DNA of 35,697 bases, taken from the NCBI GenBank assembly GCA_902805915.1, contig CADCUO010000015.1:1-35697 (forward strand), written 5' to 3'. Source of the stretch: an uncultured Propionibacteriaceae bacterium (GTDB taxonomy: Bacteria; Actinomycetota; Actinomycetes; Propionibacteriales; Propionibacteriaceae). Below the pieces are notes generated by a model that saw only the letters and a program-made list of their open reading frames with translations, did no database searches and was not told where the DNA came from. This document shows positions 26,533 through 35,149 of the stretch, piece by piece; the stretch's first letter is position 1; every line of letters starts with the position of its first letter. The position numbers and the translations under genes were made by a program.

Positions 26533-27966
26533 ATGCAGCCTGCACACGGTGGCGAGATCTCGGCGGCTGGATCAGCCACTCGCCGCTCGAGCGGCGCGCG
26601 CGCCAGGTGGCTCACCGGTGTGGCGGTAGCAGCTGTGCTGCTGTCGTCGTGCGCCAAGGGCGTATCGGAGGTTCCGGAATCGGCAGACAACGAGTACGGA
26701 CCGAACGCCTCGATGAGTGGCTCTCTTCAGGTGATGGGTTTTGGAGCCGGTGACGAGATCGCGACCACCCGGCTTGACCTGGCGAAGAAGGCGATCAGTC
26801 CCGCAACGGTCAAGCTCGTCGAGGGTGACCTGGACGTCCAGCAGTTCCTGTCCGCGGTGGCCTCAGGAAAGCCGCCCGCCGTCGTCTATGCCAACCGGGA
26901 CCAGATCGGCACCTTCGCCTCACGTGGGGCGATCATCCCCCTCGACAAGTGCATCGCCGGCGAAGGCATAGCAATGGCGGACTTCCGCGATGCTGCCGTA
27001 GCGCAGGTGACGCTGAACGGCAAGGTCTACGGCATACCCGAGTTCAACCAGGTTCAGGTGACCCAGGCCAGCGGCGAGCTGCTGAAGAGGGCCGGGCTGA
27101 CGATCGCTGACGTGAACGGCAGCAGCTGGGAGAAGGTGACGGCCGCCAACGAGAAGCTCGCCAAGCGCGACGGCGGCAAGATCAAGGTGATCGGCTACGA
27201 CTCGAAGCTGCCTGAGTTCTTGCCGCTGTGGGCGAAAGCCATCGGGGCGGACATGATCTCAGCCGACGGGAAGACGGCACAGCTGAACGATCCCAAGGTG
27301 GTCCAGGCGCTGGAGTTCGCTGTCAATATCTACGAGGCGCAGGGCGGGTTCGGCAAGGTCAAGGCCTACCGTGACTCGGCGGACTTCTTCGGTAGCAAGA
27401 ACCAGTTCGCTATCAACACCCTCGGTGCGATGCCGATGGAACAGTGGTACATCAATGTCCTGAACGACGTGTCGCCGGATGCACCGATGGCCTTCGACAC
27501 CTTCCGGACCCCGGAGGGCAAGACGTTGGCATTCGCCAGCGGCTCGGCCTGGGCCATTCCCAAGGGCAGCGTCAGCCCGGCAGCCGCGTGCCGCTTCGCC
27601 AAGACCATGACGGCCGTGGACAGCTGGAAGGCTGCTGCGACCGTCCGTGCGAAGAAGCGAGCAGCAGAGAAGAAGCCCTTCACTGGGGTGTTGACCGGTA
27701 ACAAGACAGCCGACGCAGAGATCAAGGCCATGGTGAAGCCCATTGGCGACGACAAGTGGGACTCCGGTGTCGCAGCGGTGTACGAAGCCAACGACAGCAC
27801 CTTCGCACTACCTGCCAACCCCGCCGACGCCGAGTTCAAGAGCGCCTGGCAGGACGCGGTCAACCGGGTGCTGAACGGCCAGCAGCAGCCGCAGGCAGCG
27901 ATGGACAAGGCACAGAAGGAGGCCCAGGCCGCGTTGGATAAGGCGTGGGCTGGCTTCAAGGAATAG
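26533..27966 (+). CDS. Sugar ABC transporter solute-binding lipoprotein
   Basis: Lipobox LLSSCAKG; family-1 extracellular solute-binding organisation, followed by two permease genes. Confidence 0.9.
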   Translation: MQPAHGGEISAAGSATRRSSGARARWLTGVAVAAVLLSSCAKGVSEVPESADNEYGPNASMSGSLQVMGFGAGDEIATTRLDLAKKAISPATVKLVEGDLDVQQFLSAVASGKPPAVVYANRDQIGTFASRGAIIPLDKCIAGEGIAMADFRDAAVAQVTLNGKVYGIPEFNQVQVTQASGELLKRAGLTIADVNGSSWEKVTAANEKLAKRDGGKIKVIGYDSKLPEFLPLWAKAIGADMISADGKTAQLNDPKVVQALEFAVNIYEAQGGFGKVKAYRDSADFFGSKNQFAINTLGAMPMEQWYINVLNDVSPDAPMAFDTFRTPEGKTLAFASGSAWAIPKGSVSPAAACRFAKTMTAVDSWKAAATVRAKKRAAEKKPFTGVLTGNKTADAEIKAMVKPIGDDKWDSGVAAVYEANDSTFALPANPADAEFKSAWQDAVNRVLNGQQQPQAAMDKAQKEAQAALDKAWAGFKE

Positions 27967-27974
27967 GACCCGGC

Positions 27975-28934
27975 ATGACCGCCTCCTCAACCAGCACCGG
28001 TCCCCGCCCAGCCCGCCTGCGCCGGGGCCGGTACTCGAGGTCGCAGAAGCAGGACATTCGTGCCGCACTGCTGTTCATCAGCCCGTGGATTCTGGGGTTC
28101 TTGATCTTCACCGCCTGGCCGGTGATCTACTCCGCCTATCTGTCGCTAACCGACTATGACGTCATCAACGCCCCGAACTTCATCGGTCTGGACAACTACC
28201 GCGAGCTGCTCGCGGATCCTAAGATCGCCTTGTCGCTGTGGAACACCTTGTACTTCACATTGATCCAGGTCCCGGTCTACGTAGTCGTGTCATTGGCCTT
28301 CGCCCTATTGCTCAATCAGGCCGGTCGGAGTGCTGGTTTCTTTCGGACGGCGTTCTTTCTGCCGAAGATGACGCCGCCTGTGGCGGTGGGTATCTTGCTG
28401 CTACTGCTGTTCAACGGACAGAGCGGGTTGATCAACACCGTTCTCGGCTGGTTCGGCATCGCCGGCCCCGCTTGGACCACCGACCCCGACTGGGTGAAGC
28501 CGGGACTGATCCTGATCAGCCTGTGGTCGGTAGGGTCCTCGGTGATCATCTTGTTGGCCGCCCTGCGCAATGTCCCGACCGAGCTGTACGACTCCGCGCG
28601 GGTCGACGGAGCGAACTGGTGGCAGCAGACCCTCAAGATCACGGTGCCGATGATCTCGGGCAGCATCTTCTTCATCTTCATCGTCCATTCGATTGCCGCC
28701 TTCCAGACCTTCTCGGAGGCATACACGGCCTTTTTCGGATCCGGCAACAGCACCTACAGCAACGACGCCGCACTCTTCTACGCCATCTACCTGTTCCAAC
28801 AGGCGTTCGAGTATCTGCACATGGGCTACGCCTCGGCGATGGCGTGGGTCCTGTTCGTGATCATCCTGGTGATCACGCTGATCCAGATGAAGGTCTCCAA
28901 ACGGTTCGTCTACCTGGAGGGAGATCAGCGGTGA
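27975..28934 (+). CDS. Sugar ABC transporter permease (MalF/UgpA type)
   Basis: SPWILGFLIFTAWPVIYSAYLSLTDYDV; EAA-loop-like ELYDSARVDGANWWQQTLKITVPMI. Confidence 0.93.
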   Translation: MTASSTSTGPRPARLRRGRYSRSQKQDIRAALLFISPWILGFLIFTAWPVIYSAYLSLTDYDVINAPNFIGLDNYRELLADPKIALSLWNTLYFTLIQVPVYVVVSLAFALLLNQAGRSAGFFRTAFFLPKMTPPVAVGILLLLLFNGQSGLINTVLGWFGIAGPAWTTDPDWVKPGLILISLWSVGSSVIILLAALRNVPTELYDSARVDGANWWQQTLKITVPMISGSIFFIFIVHSIAAFQTFSEAYTAFFGSGNSTYSNDAALFYAIYLFQQAFEYLHMGYASAMAWVLFVIILVITLIQMKVSKRFVYLEGDQR

Positions 28935-29929
28935 GCTCGCCCAGCCTGCCGCGGCCACAGCTTCCCGGCGGCCTCGCCGCGGCAGCAGACAGCAGTACTT
29001 TGAGTACCTCAGCGGCGGTGGATGCGGCTGGTGTCCTGGCTCCGGGCGAGGCGCCGATGGCGGTGCCCGCGAGGACTGGCCGACAGCAGAGTCGTCGTCC
29101 GTCGTGGGGGCCGGGGCGTATTGCGGTGCTGGCTACTCTGATCATCTCCACGGTGGTCTTCATCTATCCGTTCATCTGGCTGCTCAGCGCTTCGTTCAAG
29201 CCACGCAGCGAAGTGTTCGACAACAAGCTGATCCCAGAGACATTCACCTTCGATAACTACCTGAATGTCTGGCAGGAAGCGCCGATGGCGCTCTGGCTGG
29301 GGAACACGCTGCTCGTCACGGTACTGGCCGCCAGCACCGTCACCATCTCCAGCGCCATGGTCGCCTGGGGTTTCGCCTACTTCAGGTTTCCGCTCCGCGG
29401 GCCGTTATTCGGGCTGGTGCTGGCCACGATGATGCTCCCCGGCGCGGTCACCATGGTGCCTACTTTCCTTATCTGGAACAGCCTGGGGATGGTCGGCACC
29501 CTTACCCCGTTGTGGGCGGGCAACCTGTTCGGGTCGGCGTTCTACATCTTCCTGCTTCGGCAGTTCTTCCTCGGACTCCCCCGTGAGCTGTTCGAGGCGG
29601 CGAAGATCGACGGCGCCAACAACTGGTCGATGTTCTGGCGGATCGCTTTGCCACTGTGCAAGCCGGCGGTGGTTGTGACCGTACTTTTCGAGTTCCAGGC
29701 CGCGTGGACGGACCTGATGCGGCCATTGATCTACCTTCGTGACTCCAGCACCTTCACCGTCCCACGTGGTCTCAAGGCATTGCTGGACCAGTACGGCTTC
29801 GGCGGGGAGTGGCACTGGGAAATCGTCGTCACGGCTTCCGTGATCACAACGATTCCCATGATCATTCTCTTCTTCATCGGTCAGAAGCAGTTCGTGGAGG
29901 GCATCGCCACCACCGGCACCAAAGGGTGA
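28931..29929 (+). CDS. Sugar ABC transporter permease (MalG/UgpE type)
   Basis: FIYPFIWLLSASFKPRSEVF; EAA-loop ELFEAAKIDGANNWSMFWRIALPLCKPA. GTG 28931 overlaps the preceding stop (GTGA). Confidence 0.92.
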   Translation: MSSPSLPRPQLPGGLAAAADSSTLSTSAAVDAAGVLAPGEAPMAVPARTGRQQSRRPSWGPGRIAVLATLIISTVVFIYPFIWLLSASFKPRSEVFDNKLIPETFTFDNYLNVWQEAPMALWLGNTLLVTVLAASTVTISSAMVAWGFAYFRFPLRGPLFGLVLATMMLPGAVTMVPTFLIWNSLGMVGTLTPLWAGNLFGSAFYIFLLRQFFLGLPRELFEAAKIDGANNWSMFWRIALPLCKPAVVVTVLFEFQAAWTDLMRPLIYLRDSSTFTVPRGLKALLDQYGFGGEWHWEIVVTASVITTIPMIILFFIGQKQFVEGIATTGTKG

Positions 29930-30027
29930 CCGACAACGTCGGCGGATGACGTCGCTATTCTGCCGCTGAAGCCTTGCCAACCCCTGCCGACCATGGTTCA
30001 GTAGACGCGTGGTCGAGAATCCTGCCA

Positions 30028-30043
30028 CTTCGATTTATCGAAG
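30028..30043. promoter_or_regulatory. Inverted repeat CTTCGAT-TT-ATCGAAG directly upstream of the first sigma-factor SD
   Basis: Perfect 7-bp arms, 2-nt centre; SD-like GAGGG at 30045-30049; ATG 30056. Confidence 0.5.
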
Positions 30044-30055
30044 CGAGGGCTCACC

Positions 30056-30916
30056 ATGTCCAGGCAGCTCCCCCCGTCCGACCAACCCACCGCCGGCGCC
30101 GAGCAGAGCAGTCCCGGCTCTCGAACTACTGAGCTGCTAGTTCGCGCCAAGCACGCCCCCGAGCCCGAGCGGCGTGACCTGCTGGCCGAGGTCGTGGTGG
30201 CTCACCTCGGGTTGGCCGACTCACTTGCGCGCCGCTACGGAAACCGTGGTGAGGACGAACAGGACCTCATTCAGGTGGCCCGGGTGGGTTTGGTCGAGGC
30301 AGCGCAGCGTTTCGACCCCGACCGGGGTTCCTTCGTAGCCTTCGCCATTCCCACCATGACGGGGCACATCAAGCGGCACTTCCGCGATCACGGCTGGACC
30401 ATCCGTCCGCCCCGGCGGCTGCAGGACCTCCAGGCGCAGACGAACCAGGCGTGGTCGGAGCTCTCCCAGACCTTGGGCCACCCGCCAGCAGTGCAGGAGA
30501 TCGCTGACTACCTCCACCATCCGGCGGAGGACATCAGCGAGGCGCAGCTGGCTGGCTCCTGCTACCAGCTCGCCTCTCTGGACACGCCGCTGAGTGGCCG
30601 CAGCGAAGGAGCGGGCACCATGGACGGCGCCGACGTCGACGAGTTTGCTCTCGTTGACGGACTTGTCAGCCTCCGGCCGCTCTACCGGTCCCTCACGGCC
30701 GAACAACGACGAGTTCTGTTCCTCCGCTTCGTCGAGGGAAGAACGCAGCAAGAAATCGCGCGGGAGCTGAAGGTCAGCCAGATGCACATCTGCCGGTTAC
30801 TGGCCCGCACCCTGCGCGAGCTGCGGGACAAGATGGACGACACCGGTGAGCAGACGCCCCGTCACATCGGGTCGGTGACGCCCCGCATGCCCGTTCGGCG
30901 CACCGCGGCCGCCTGA
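30056..30916 (+). CDS. SigB/SigF/SigG-family RNA polymerase sigma factor
   Basis: DLIQVARVGLVEAAQRFDPDRGSFVAFAIPTMTGHIKRHFRDHGWTIRPPRRLQ; sigma-4 HTH QQEIARELKVSQMHICRLL. Confidence 0.95.
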   Translation: MSRQLPPSDQPTAGAEQSSPGSRTTELLVRAKHAPEPERRDLLAEVVVAHLGLADSLARRYGNRGEDEQDLIQVARVGLVEAAQRFDPDRGSFVAFAIPTMTGHIKRHFRDHGWTIRPPRRLQDLQAQTNQAWSELSQTLGHPPAVQEIADYLHHPAEDISEAQLAGSCYQLASLDTPLSGRSEGAGTMDGADVDEFALVDGLVSLRPLYRSLTAEQRRVLFLRFVEGRTQQEIARELKVSQMHICRLLARTLRELRDKMDDTGEQTPRHIGSVTPRMPVRRTAAA

Positions 30917-31054
30917 CCACACCCAAACCGCTGGAACCTATGCACCAGGCAACATCTCCGTCGACGACTGGTGTGGAGCCTTGTCCATTTGGTACGCTCC
31001 TCCTACGTGGTTATGCAGTAGCTACGCCCTGGCATTGACTGAAAAGGGTGTTGC

Positions 31055-31897
31055 ATGACCCTCGCTCCAGAAATCTTCCGCGCCAGTACGCCTCCGTCCA
31101 ATACCGAACAGCGAGATGGCGTCGTCCGCGACCTGTACGACCAGATGCTCGATGCTTCTGAGGATCGGGTGCATGAGCTGAAAGAAGACGTCATCACTGT
31201 CTGCCTGCCCTGGGCGGACGCGGTCAGTCGCCGCTTCCGGTCACGCGGCATCGCCGATGATGATCTCGTCCAGGTCGGCCGGCTCGGGCTGCTCGAAGCC
31301 GTCGAACGTTACCGGCCGGGTCCATGCCCGTTCTCCGGGTTCGCCTACCCCACCATCACCGGCAAGATCAAGAAGCACTTCAGGGACCAGGGATGGATGG
31401 TCCGCCCGCCACGTCGGCTGCAGGAAGCCGGCAGTGAGGTCACCGAGACCGTCCGCAGCCTCTCCCAGGAGCTCGGGCGCCATCCCACTGACCATGAGGT
31501 CGCCGAGCAGATGCATGTCCGCGTCGAAGAAGTACGCGAGGTCCTTACCGTCAGCAGCTGCTTCCGACCGGGGTCTATCGACGCTCCAGGAAGTCATGAC
31601 GGGGTGAGTATCGGGGAGAACCTCCGCAGCAGCGACAAGGACCTGGAGCTCGCCGAACTCAAGATGGTGCTAGGGCCTGCAGTGCGCCAGCTGTCCGAAC
31701 AGGACCGTGAGCTGCTCCGGCTCCGCTTCGTCGAAGACCTGGTTCAGCAGCAGATCGCTGAGCGGTTGGGAGTGAGCCAGATGCATGTCAGCCGGCGGCT
31801 GCGACGGATCTTCAGCTCCCTGCGACAGGAGATTGGCGAGATCGTCGCGATCCCGCTCGCCTCAGACGACGCCTTCAGCACCCACGCTGCCGCGTAG
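31055..31897 (+). CDS. Second SigB/SigF/SigG-family sigma factor
   Basis: DLVQVGRLGLLEAVERYRPGPCPFSGFAYPTITGKIKKHFRDQGWMVRPPRRLQ; QQQIAERLGVSQMHVSRRLRRIF. Confidence 0.95.
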   Translation: MTLAPEIFRASTPPSNTEQRDGVVRDLYDQMLDASEDRVHELKEDVITVCLPWADAVSRRFRSRGIADDDLVQVGRLGLLEAVERYRPGPCPFSGFAYPTITGKIKKHFRDQGWMVRPPRRLQEAGSEVTETVRSLSQELGRHPTDHEVAEQMHVRVEEVREVLTVSSCFRPGSIDAPGSHDGVSIGENLRSSDKDLELAELKMVLGPAVRQLSEQDRELLRLRFVEDLVQQQIAERLGVSQMHVSRRLRRIFSSLRQEIGEIVAIPLASDDAFSTHAAA

Positions 31898-31937
31898 CCC
31901 AGCTGAGACCATCGGGGAGCACACACGATGCTTCCCT

Positions 31938-31964
31938 CCCCCGTCCGGACATGCCGGGCGGGGG
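31938..31964. terminator. Stem-loop between convergent sigma-factor and SRPBCC genes
   Basis: cccccgtccgg-acatg-ccgggcggggg, 11 bp with one G-T wobble. Confidence 0.65.
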
Positions 31965-31967
31965 CAG

Positions 31968-32423
31968 CTAGGCGTTTCGGCGGCCCTCGGCCAGGTGACC
32001 GAGCCTCCGCAGCGTCTCCCTGTTGCGGGGCACGGTTGCCGCCTGACGCAGAGGTTGTGGGACCAGCAGGACCGGTCCGGCACTGACGTCCTCCTGGATA
32101 CTCAGCAACGACTCCCGCGGCCCCAGGTCGTCGATTCTGATGTTGACCGTGGCTTCGCCGGTGGGCCAGCCGCGCGCCTGCAGCACAAGCTGCTTTCCTG
32201 GATGGCACCCCAGCACGTCGGTGCGGTCGTTGATCACCAGCGGCCACAACCCGAATGAGTGATGCAGGCTGCTGCCCACCTCCGGCCAGTTCGGGTCCAC
32301 GTCGCGGACCCTGGAGGCTCCCACTACCCAGCTGGCGTAGGTCCAGCCGTCCGCAAGCACGTCCCAGACGGCATCCGCCGGGGCCTTGACGTGATGCTGG
32401 ACGGTCGCGGGCTGACTGCTCAT
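31968..32423 (-). CDS. SRPBCC / polyketide cyclase-dehydrase family protein
   Basis: VQHHVKAPADAVWDVLADGWTYASWVVGASRVRDVDPNWPEVGSSLHHSFGLWP. Likely ATG at 32423. Confidence 0.88.
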   Translation of the reverse strand: MSSQPATVQHHVKAPADAVWDVLADGWTYASWVVGASRVRDVDPNWPEVGSSLHHSFGLWPLVINDRTDVLGCHPGKQLVLQARGWPTGEATVNIRIDDLGPRESLLSIQEDVSAGPVLLVPQPLRQAATVPRNRETLRRLGHLAEGRRNA

Positions 32424-32689
32424 GGTGGAGACCTTTCGGCTGCTGCTCGTCGACGATTCGGGCGGATGTACCAGGGCCACCGGATGTTCCGGCGTCGCCA
32501 AGTGCTGGTGCCCGGATGTAACAGTGACTCCCTGTACCCGCGTCCCCGTATACCCGCGCCGAGCCTTTCTACGCCGAGGATCTGCGGCGCACCGAACGCG
32601 CGACGGCGCCTCAGCGTTCGGCCACTGTCCCGCGTACCGTGGGTCCGACGGCTCGCTACCCGTTGATCTGCCAACACTAAGGAGCCACC

Positions 32690-34270
32690 ATCACCGCATA
32701 CGACGCTATTGTCATCGGGGCCGGACCGAACGGGCTGGTCAGCGCCAACCGGCTGGCAGACGCCGGCTGGGACGTGCTGGTGCTGGAGGCTCAGGCCACC
32801 GTGGGTGGAGCGGTCCGCAGTGACCAGGAGGTGCATCCCGGATTCATCCATGACACCTTCTCCGCGTTCTATCCTCTAGCGCTTGCCTCGGGCCCGATCC
32901 GGTCACTGGAGCTGGAGAAGTTCGGGTTGGAATGGGCCCACGCCCCAGCGGTGCTAGGTCACCCGCAAGCGGATGGTTCCTGGGCGATCCTGCACCGCGA
33001 TGTCGACATCACCGCTGAGCTGATGGATGGCCAACATCGAGGTGACGGTGCGGCGTGGCGCGAGCTGCACGCCACCTGGCAACGGATCGGACCGAGCTTG
33101 ACCAGCGCCCTGATGTCTCCGATGCCACCTGTTCGTGCCGGGCTCTCCATGCTCGCCCGGCTGCCGTCGGTGGGTGGGCTGTCCTTCGTCAAGATGATGT
33201 TGGAACCGGCAACCACCATGTCCCAGAAACGCTTCGGCGGCGAGGCGCCAGCGCTGCTGCTGTGCGGGAACGCCGGCCACGCCGACATCCCGCTCGATGC
33301 GGCCGGGTCGGGACTGATGGGTCTGCTGCTGGCCATGCTGGGACAGACCGTCGGGTTCCCCGCGCCGGTCCGTGGCGCAGGTGAGCTTGCCATGGCGATG
33401 GCGCGGCGGCTGGAAGCGAGGGGCGGCATCATCCGTACCGGCGCGCCGGTCGACAGTGTCGTGGTCAAGAACGGGCGGGCAGTCGGCGTCACCAGCGGCG
33501 GCGAGGAGTTCCAGGCCCGGCGTGCGGTGGTAGCCGATGTGTCGGCGAGCCACCTTTACGGCGGGCTGGTGGACTGGACTGACCTCCCGGCCCGGACCCG
33601 CCGGGACATGAAGACGTTCGAGCTGGATGCGGCCACGGTCAAGGTGGACTGGGCACTGAGCGGGCCGGTGCCGTGGAAGAGCCAACCCGAGTACGCAGCC
33701 GGAACCGTGCACATAGCCCACTCGGTGGAGGCGATGGTCACCGCGCTCGGCCAGGTCTCGGTTCAGCAGATCCCAGCTGATCCTTTCCTGCTCACCGGTC
33801 AGATGACCACAACTGACCCGTCCCGATCCCCGGCCGGGACCGAGTCGCTGTGGGCGTACACCCACGTCCCGCAGCGTCCAGGAGGTGACATGCGCGACGA
33901 GATCCGCGGGGTCTGGGACGCCGACGACTGCGAGCGGTTTGCGGACCGGATGCAGGCCCAGATCGAGCGGTACGCTCCGGATCTTGCGTCCCGGATCCTC
34001 AGCCGCCGGGTCCTCGGCCCGCGCCAGCTCGAGGAGCGCGACGCCAACCTGGTGGGCGGCGCAGTCAACGGTGGCACCTCAGCGCTGCACCAGCAGCTGA
34101 TCTTCCGACCCATCCCCGGCTCAGGTCGGGCCGGCACGCCGGTCAGCAGGCTCTATTTGGGGTCGGCATCGGCCCACCCCGGAGGCGGCGTGCATGGCGC
34201 TCCTGGGATGAATGCGGCCCGAGCGGCGCTGGCGGCTGATCGGCTGGAGGCGCTCGCGGTGTGGCGCTAG
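32690..34270 (+). CDS. FAD-dependent phytoene-desaturase-like oxidoreductase (COG1233-like), apparent ATC start
   Basis: TAYDAIVIGAGPNGLVSANRLADAGWDVLVLEAQATVGGAVRS requires initiation upstream of the track start 32774. AAGGAG at 32679-32684, ATC at 32690, in-frame TAA at 32678. Confidence 0.85.
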   Translation: MTAYDAIVIGAGPNGLVSANRLADAGWDVLVLEAQATVGGAVRSDQEVHPGFIHDTFSAFYPLALASGPIRSLELEKFGLEWAHAPAVLGHPQADGSWAILHRDVDITAELMDGQHRGDGAAWRELHATWQRIGPSLTSALMSPMPPVRAGLSMLARLPSVGGLSFVKMMLEPATTMSQKRFGGEAPALLLCGNAGHADIPLDAAGSGLMGLLLAMLGQTVGFPAPVRGAGELAMAMARRLEARGGIIRTGAPVDSVVVKNGRAVGVTSGGEEFQARRAVVADVSASHLYGGLVDWTDLPARTRRDMKTFELDAATVKVDWALSGPVPWKSQPEYAAGTVHIAHSVEAMVTALGQVSVQQIPADPFLLTGQMTTTDPSRSPAGTESLWAYTHVPQRPGGDMRDEIRGVWDADDCERFADRMQAQIERYAPDLASRILSRRVLGPRQLEERDANLVGGAVNGGTSALHQQLIFRPIPGSGRAGTPVSRLYLGSASAHPGGGVHGAPGMNAARAALAADRLEALAVWR

Positions 34271-34313
34271 GGCCCTCGGGGCCATCCCGGAGGTAGACCA
34301 GCCCACGAGCCGG

Positions 34314-34861
34314 TTAGCCGGCATCGGGTGACCCTAACGGGTTCTTTCGCTCACGCAGCAGGATGCTCGGCAGGGCCGCGATGCCCAGGATCAGCAGGAA
34401 GCTGCTGCCGGCGGCTACCAGCGCCTCGGTGCGGCCGAGCACCACGTCGAAGATCACAGCATCGTACCTGTCAACACCACTGCGACACCGCCCAGCGCAC
34501 ACCGCATCAACACATGTGCGGTCTGCACCAGCAGCTTCTTGGAACGTTTGCGGAACAACCCCCGGTGCAGGTTCACCGGTGCCAGCGCGAGCGCCGTGGT
34601 GGCGGCGGCGGCTACCACCAGGATCAGATAGACCGTTCGCTGGAAGGGCTCCAGCGAATCGAACTTGGGCTGGAACGCATCTGCGAGCAAGAAGCCCGTC
34701 ACAACCTGTGTTCCGGTACGGGTGACCCGCAGCTCCTGCAGGAGCTCGTTCCAGTTGCGGTCCATCCGCTCGTTCTCGGTCTCATTCCGACCGTCGCCCT
34801 CGTCCCGGCGGCCTGGCCTGAGTCAGGCGTCGGTGCCAGCCGACACGCCGAGCTCGCTCAT
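34314..34861 (-). pseudogene. DUF6328-type membrane protein with premature TGA and 1-nt frameshift
   Basis: MSELGVSAGTDA*LRPGRRDEGDGRNETENERMDRNWNELLQELRV...VVLTGTML then shift to VIFDVVLGRTEALVAAGSSFLLILGIAALPSILL. Confidence 0.75.
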
Positions 34862-35073
34862 TCAGCGCCGTTCTCGTCCGGCCCAGCGGTGGCCCGGCGA
34901 TCAGTACGGCTGGATGTCGCCGCATCACTGACCGGCGCCTGTGACCGGTCGTAGACCTTGCGGTCTGTCTCGTCCACTCCGGCGCTCACTCCGTTCTCCG
35001 GACCAGATATACCGCCACCAAGGGAGCCCCCCAACCCGGGATCTTCCTCCGGCGACCAGTTCGTGTTCGACAT
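34858..35073 (-). CDS. Small hydrophilic Gly-rich hypothetical protein (71 aa)
   Basis: MSNTNWSPEEDPGLGGSLGGG...; G-rich SD upstream of ATG 35073; ATGA overlap with the DUF6328-type ORF. Confidence 0.6.
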   Translation of the reverse strand: MSNTNWSPEEDPGLGGSLGGGISGPENGVSAGVDETDRKVYDRSQAPVSDAATSSRTDRRATAGPDENGAE

Positions 35074-35149
35074 CGCTCCCCCTTCGCTCACTCCTACCTC
35101 GAGACCTGGCTGTGGTGTCGATCCTGCCACCGCGGGGTACGGGAAGAGT

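Noticed and set aside
28238-28930. N-terminal extension of the MalG-type permease ORF
   Set aside because: Overlaps the MalF-type permease in another frame; GTG at 28931 with GTGA coupling is the natural start.
32541-32570. SigB-type promoter GCGT-N15-GGGTAT on the minus strand upstream of SRPBCC
   Set aside because: The -35 match is only to the degenerate GNNT pattern, and several GGGTA-like words occur in this GC-rich gap; too weak to list as a feature.
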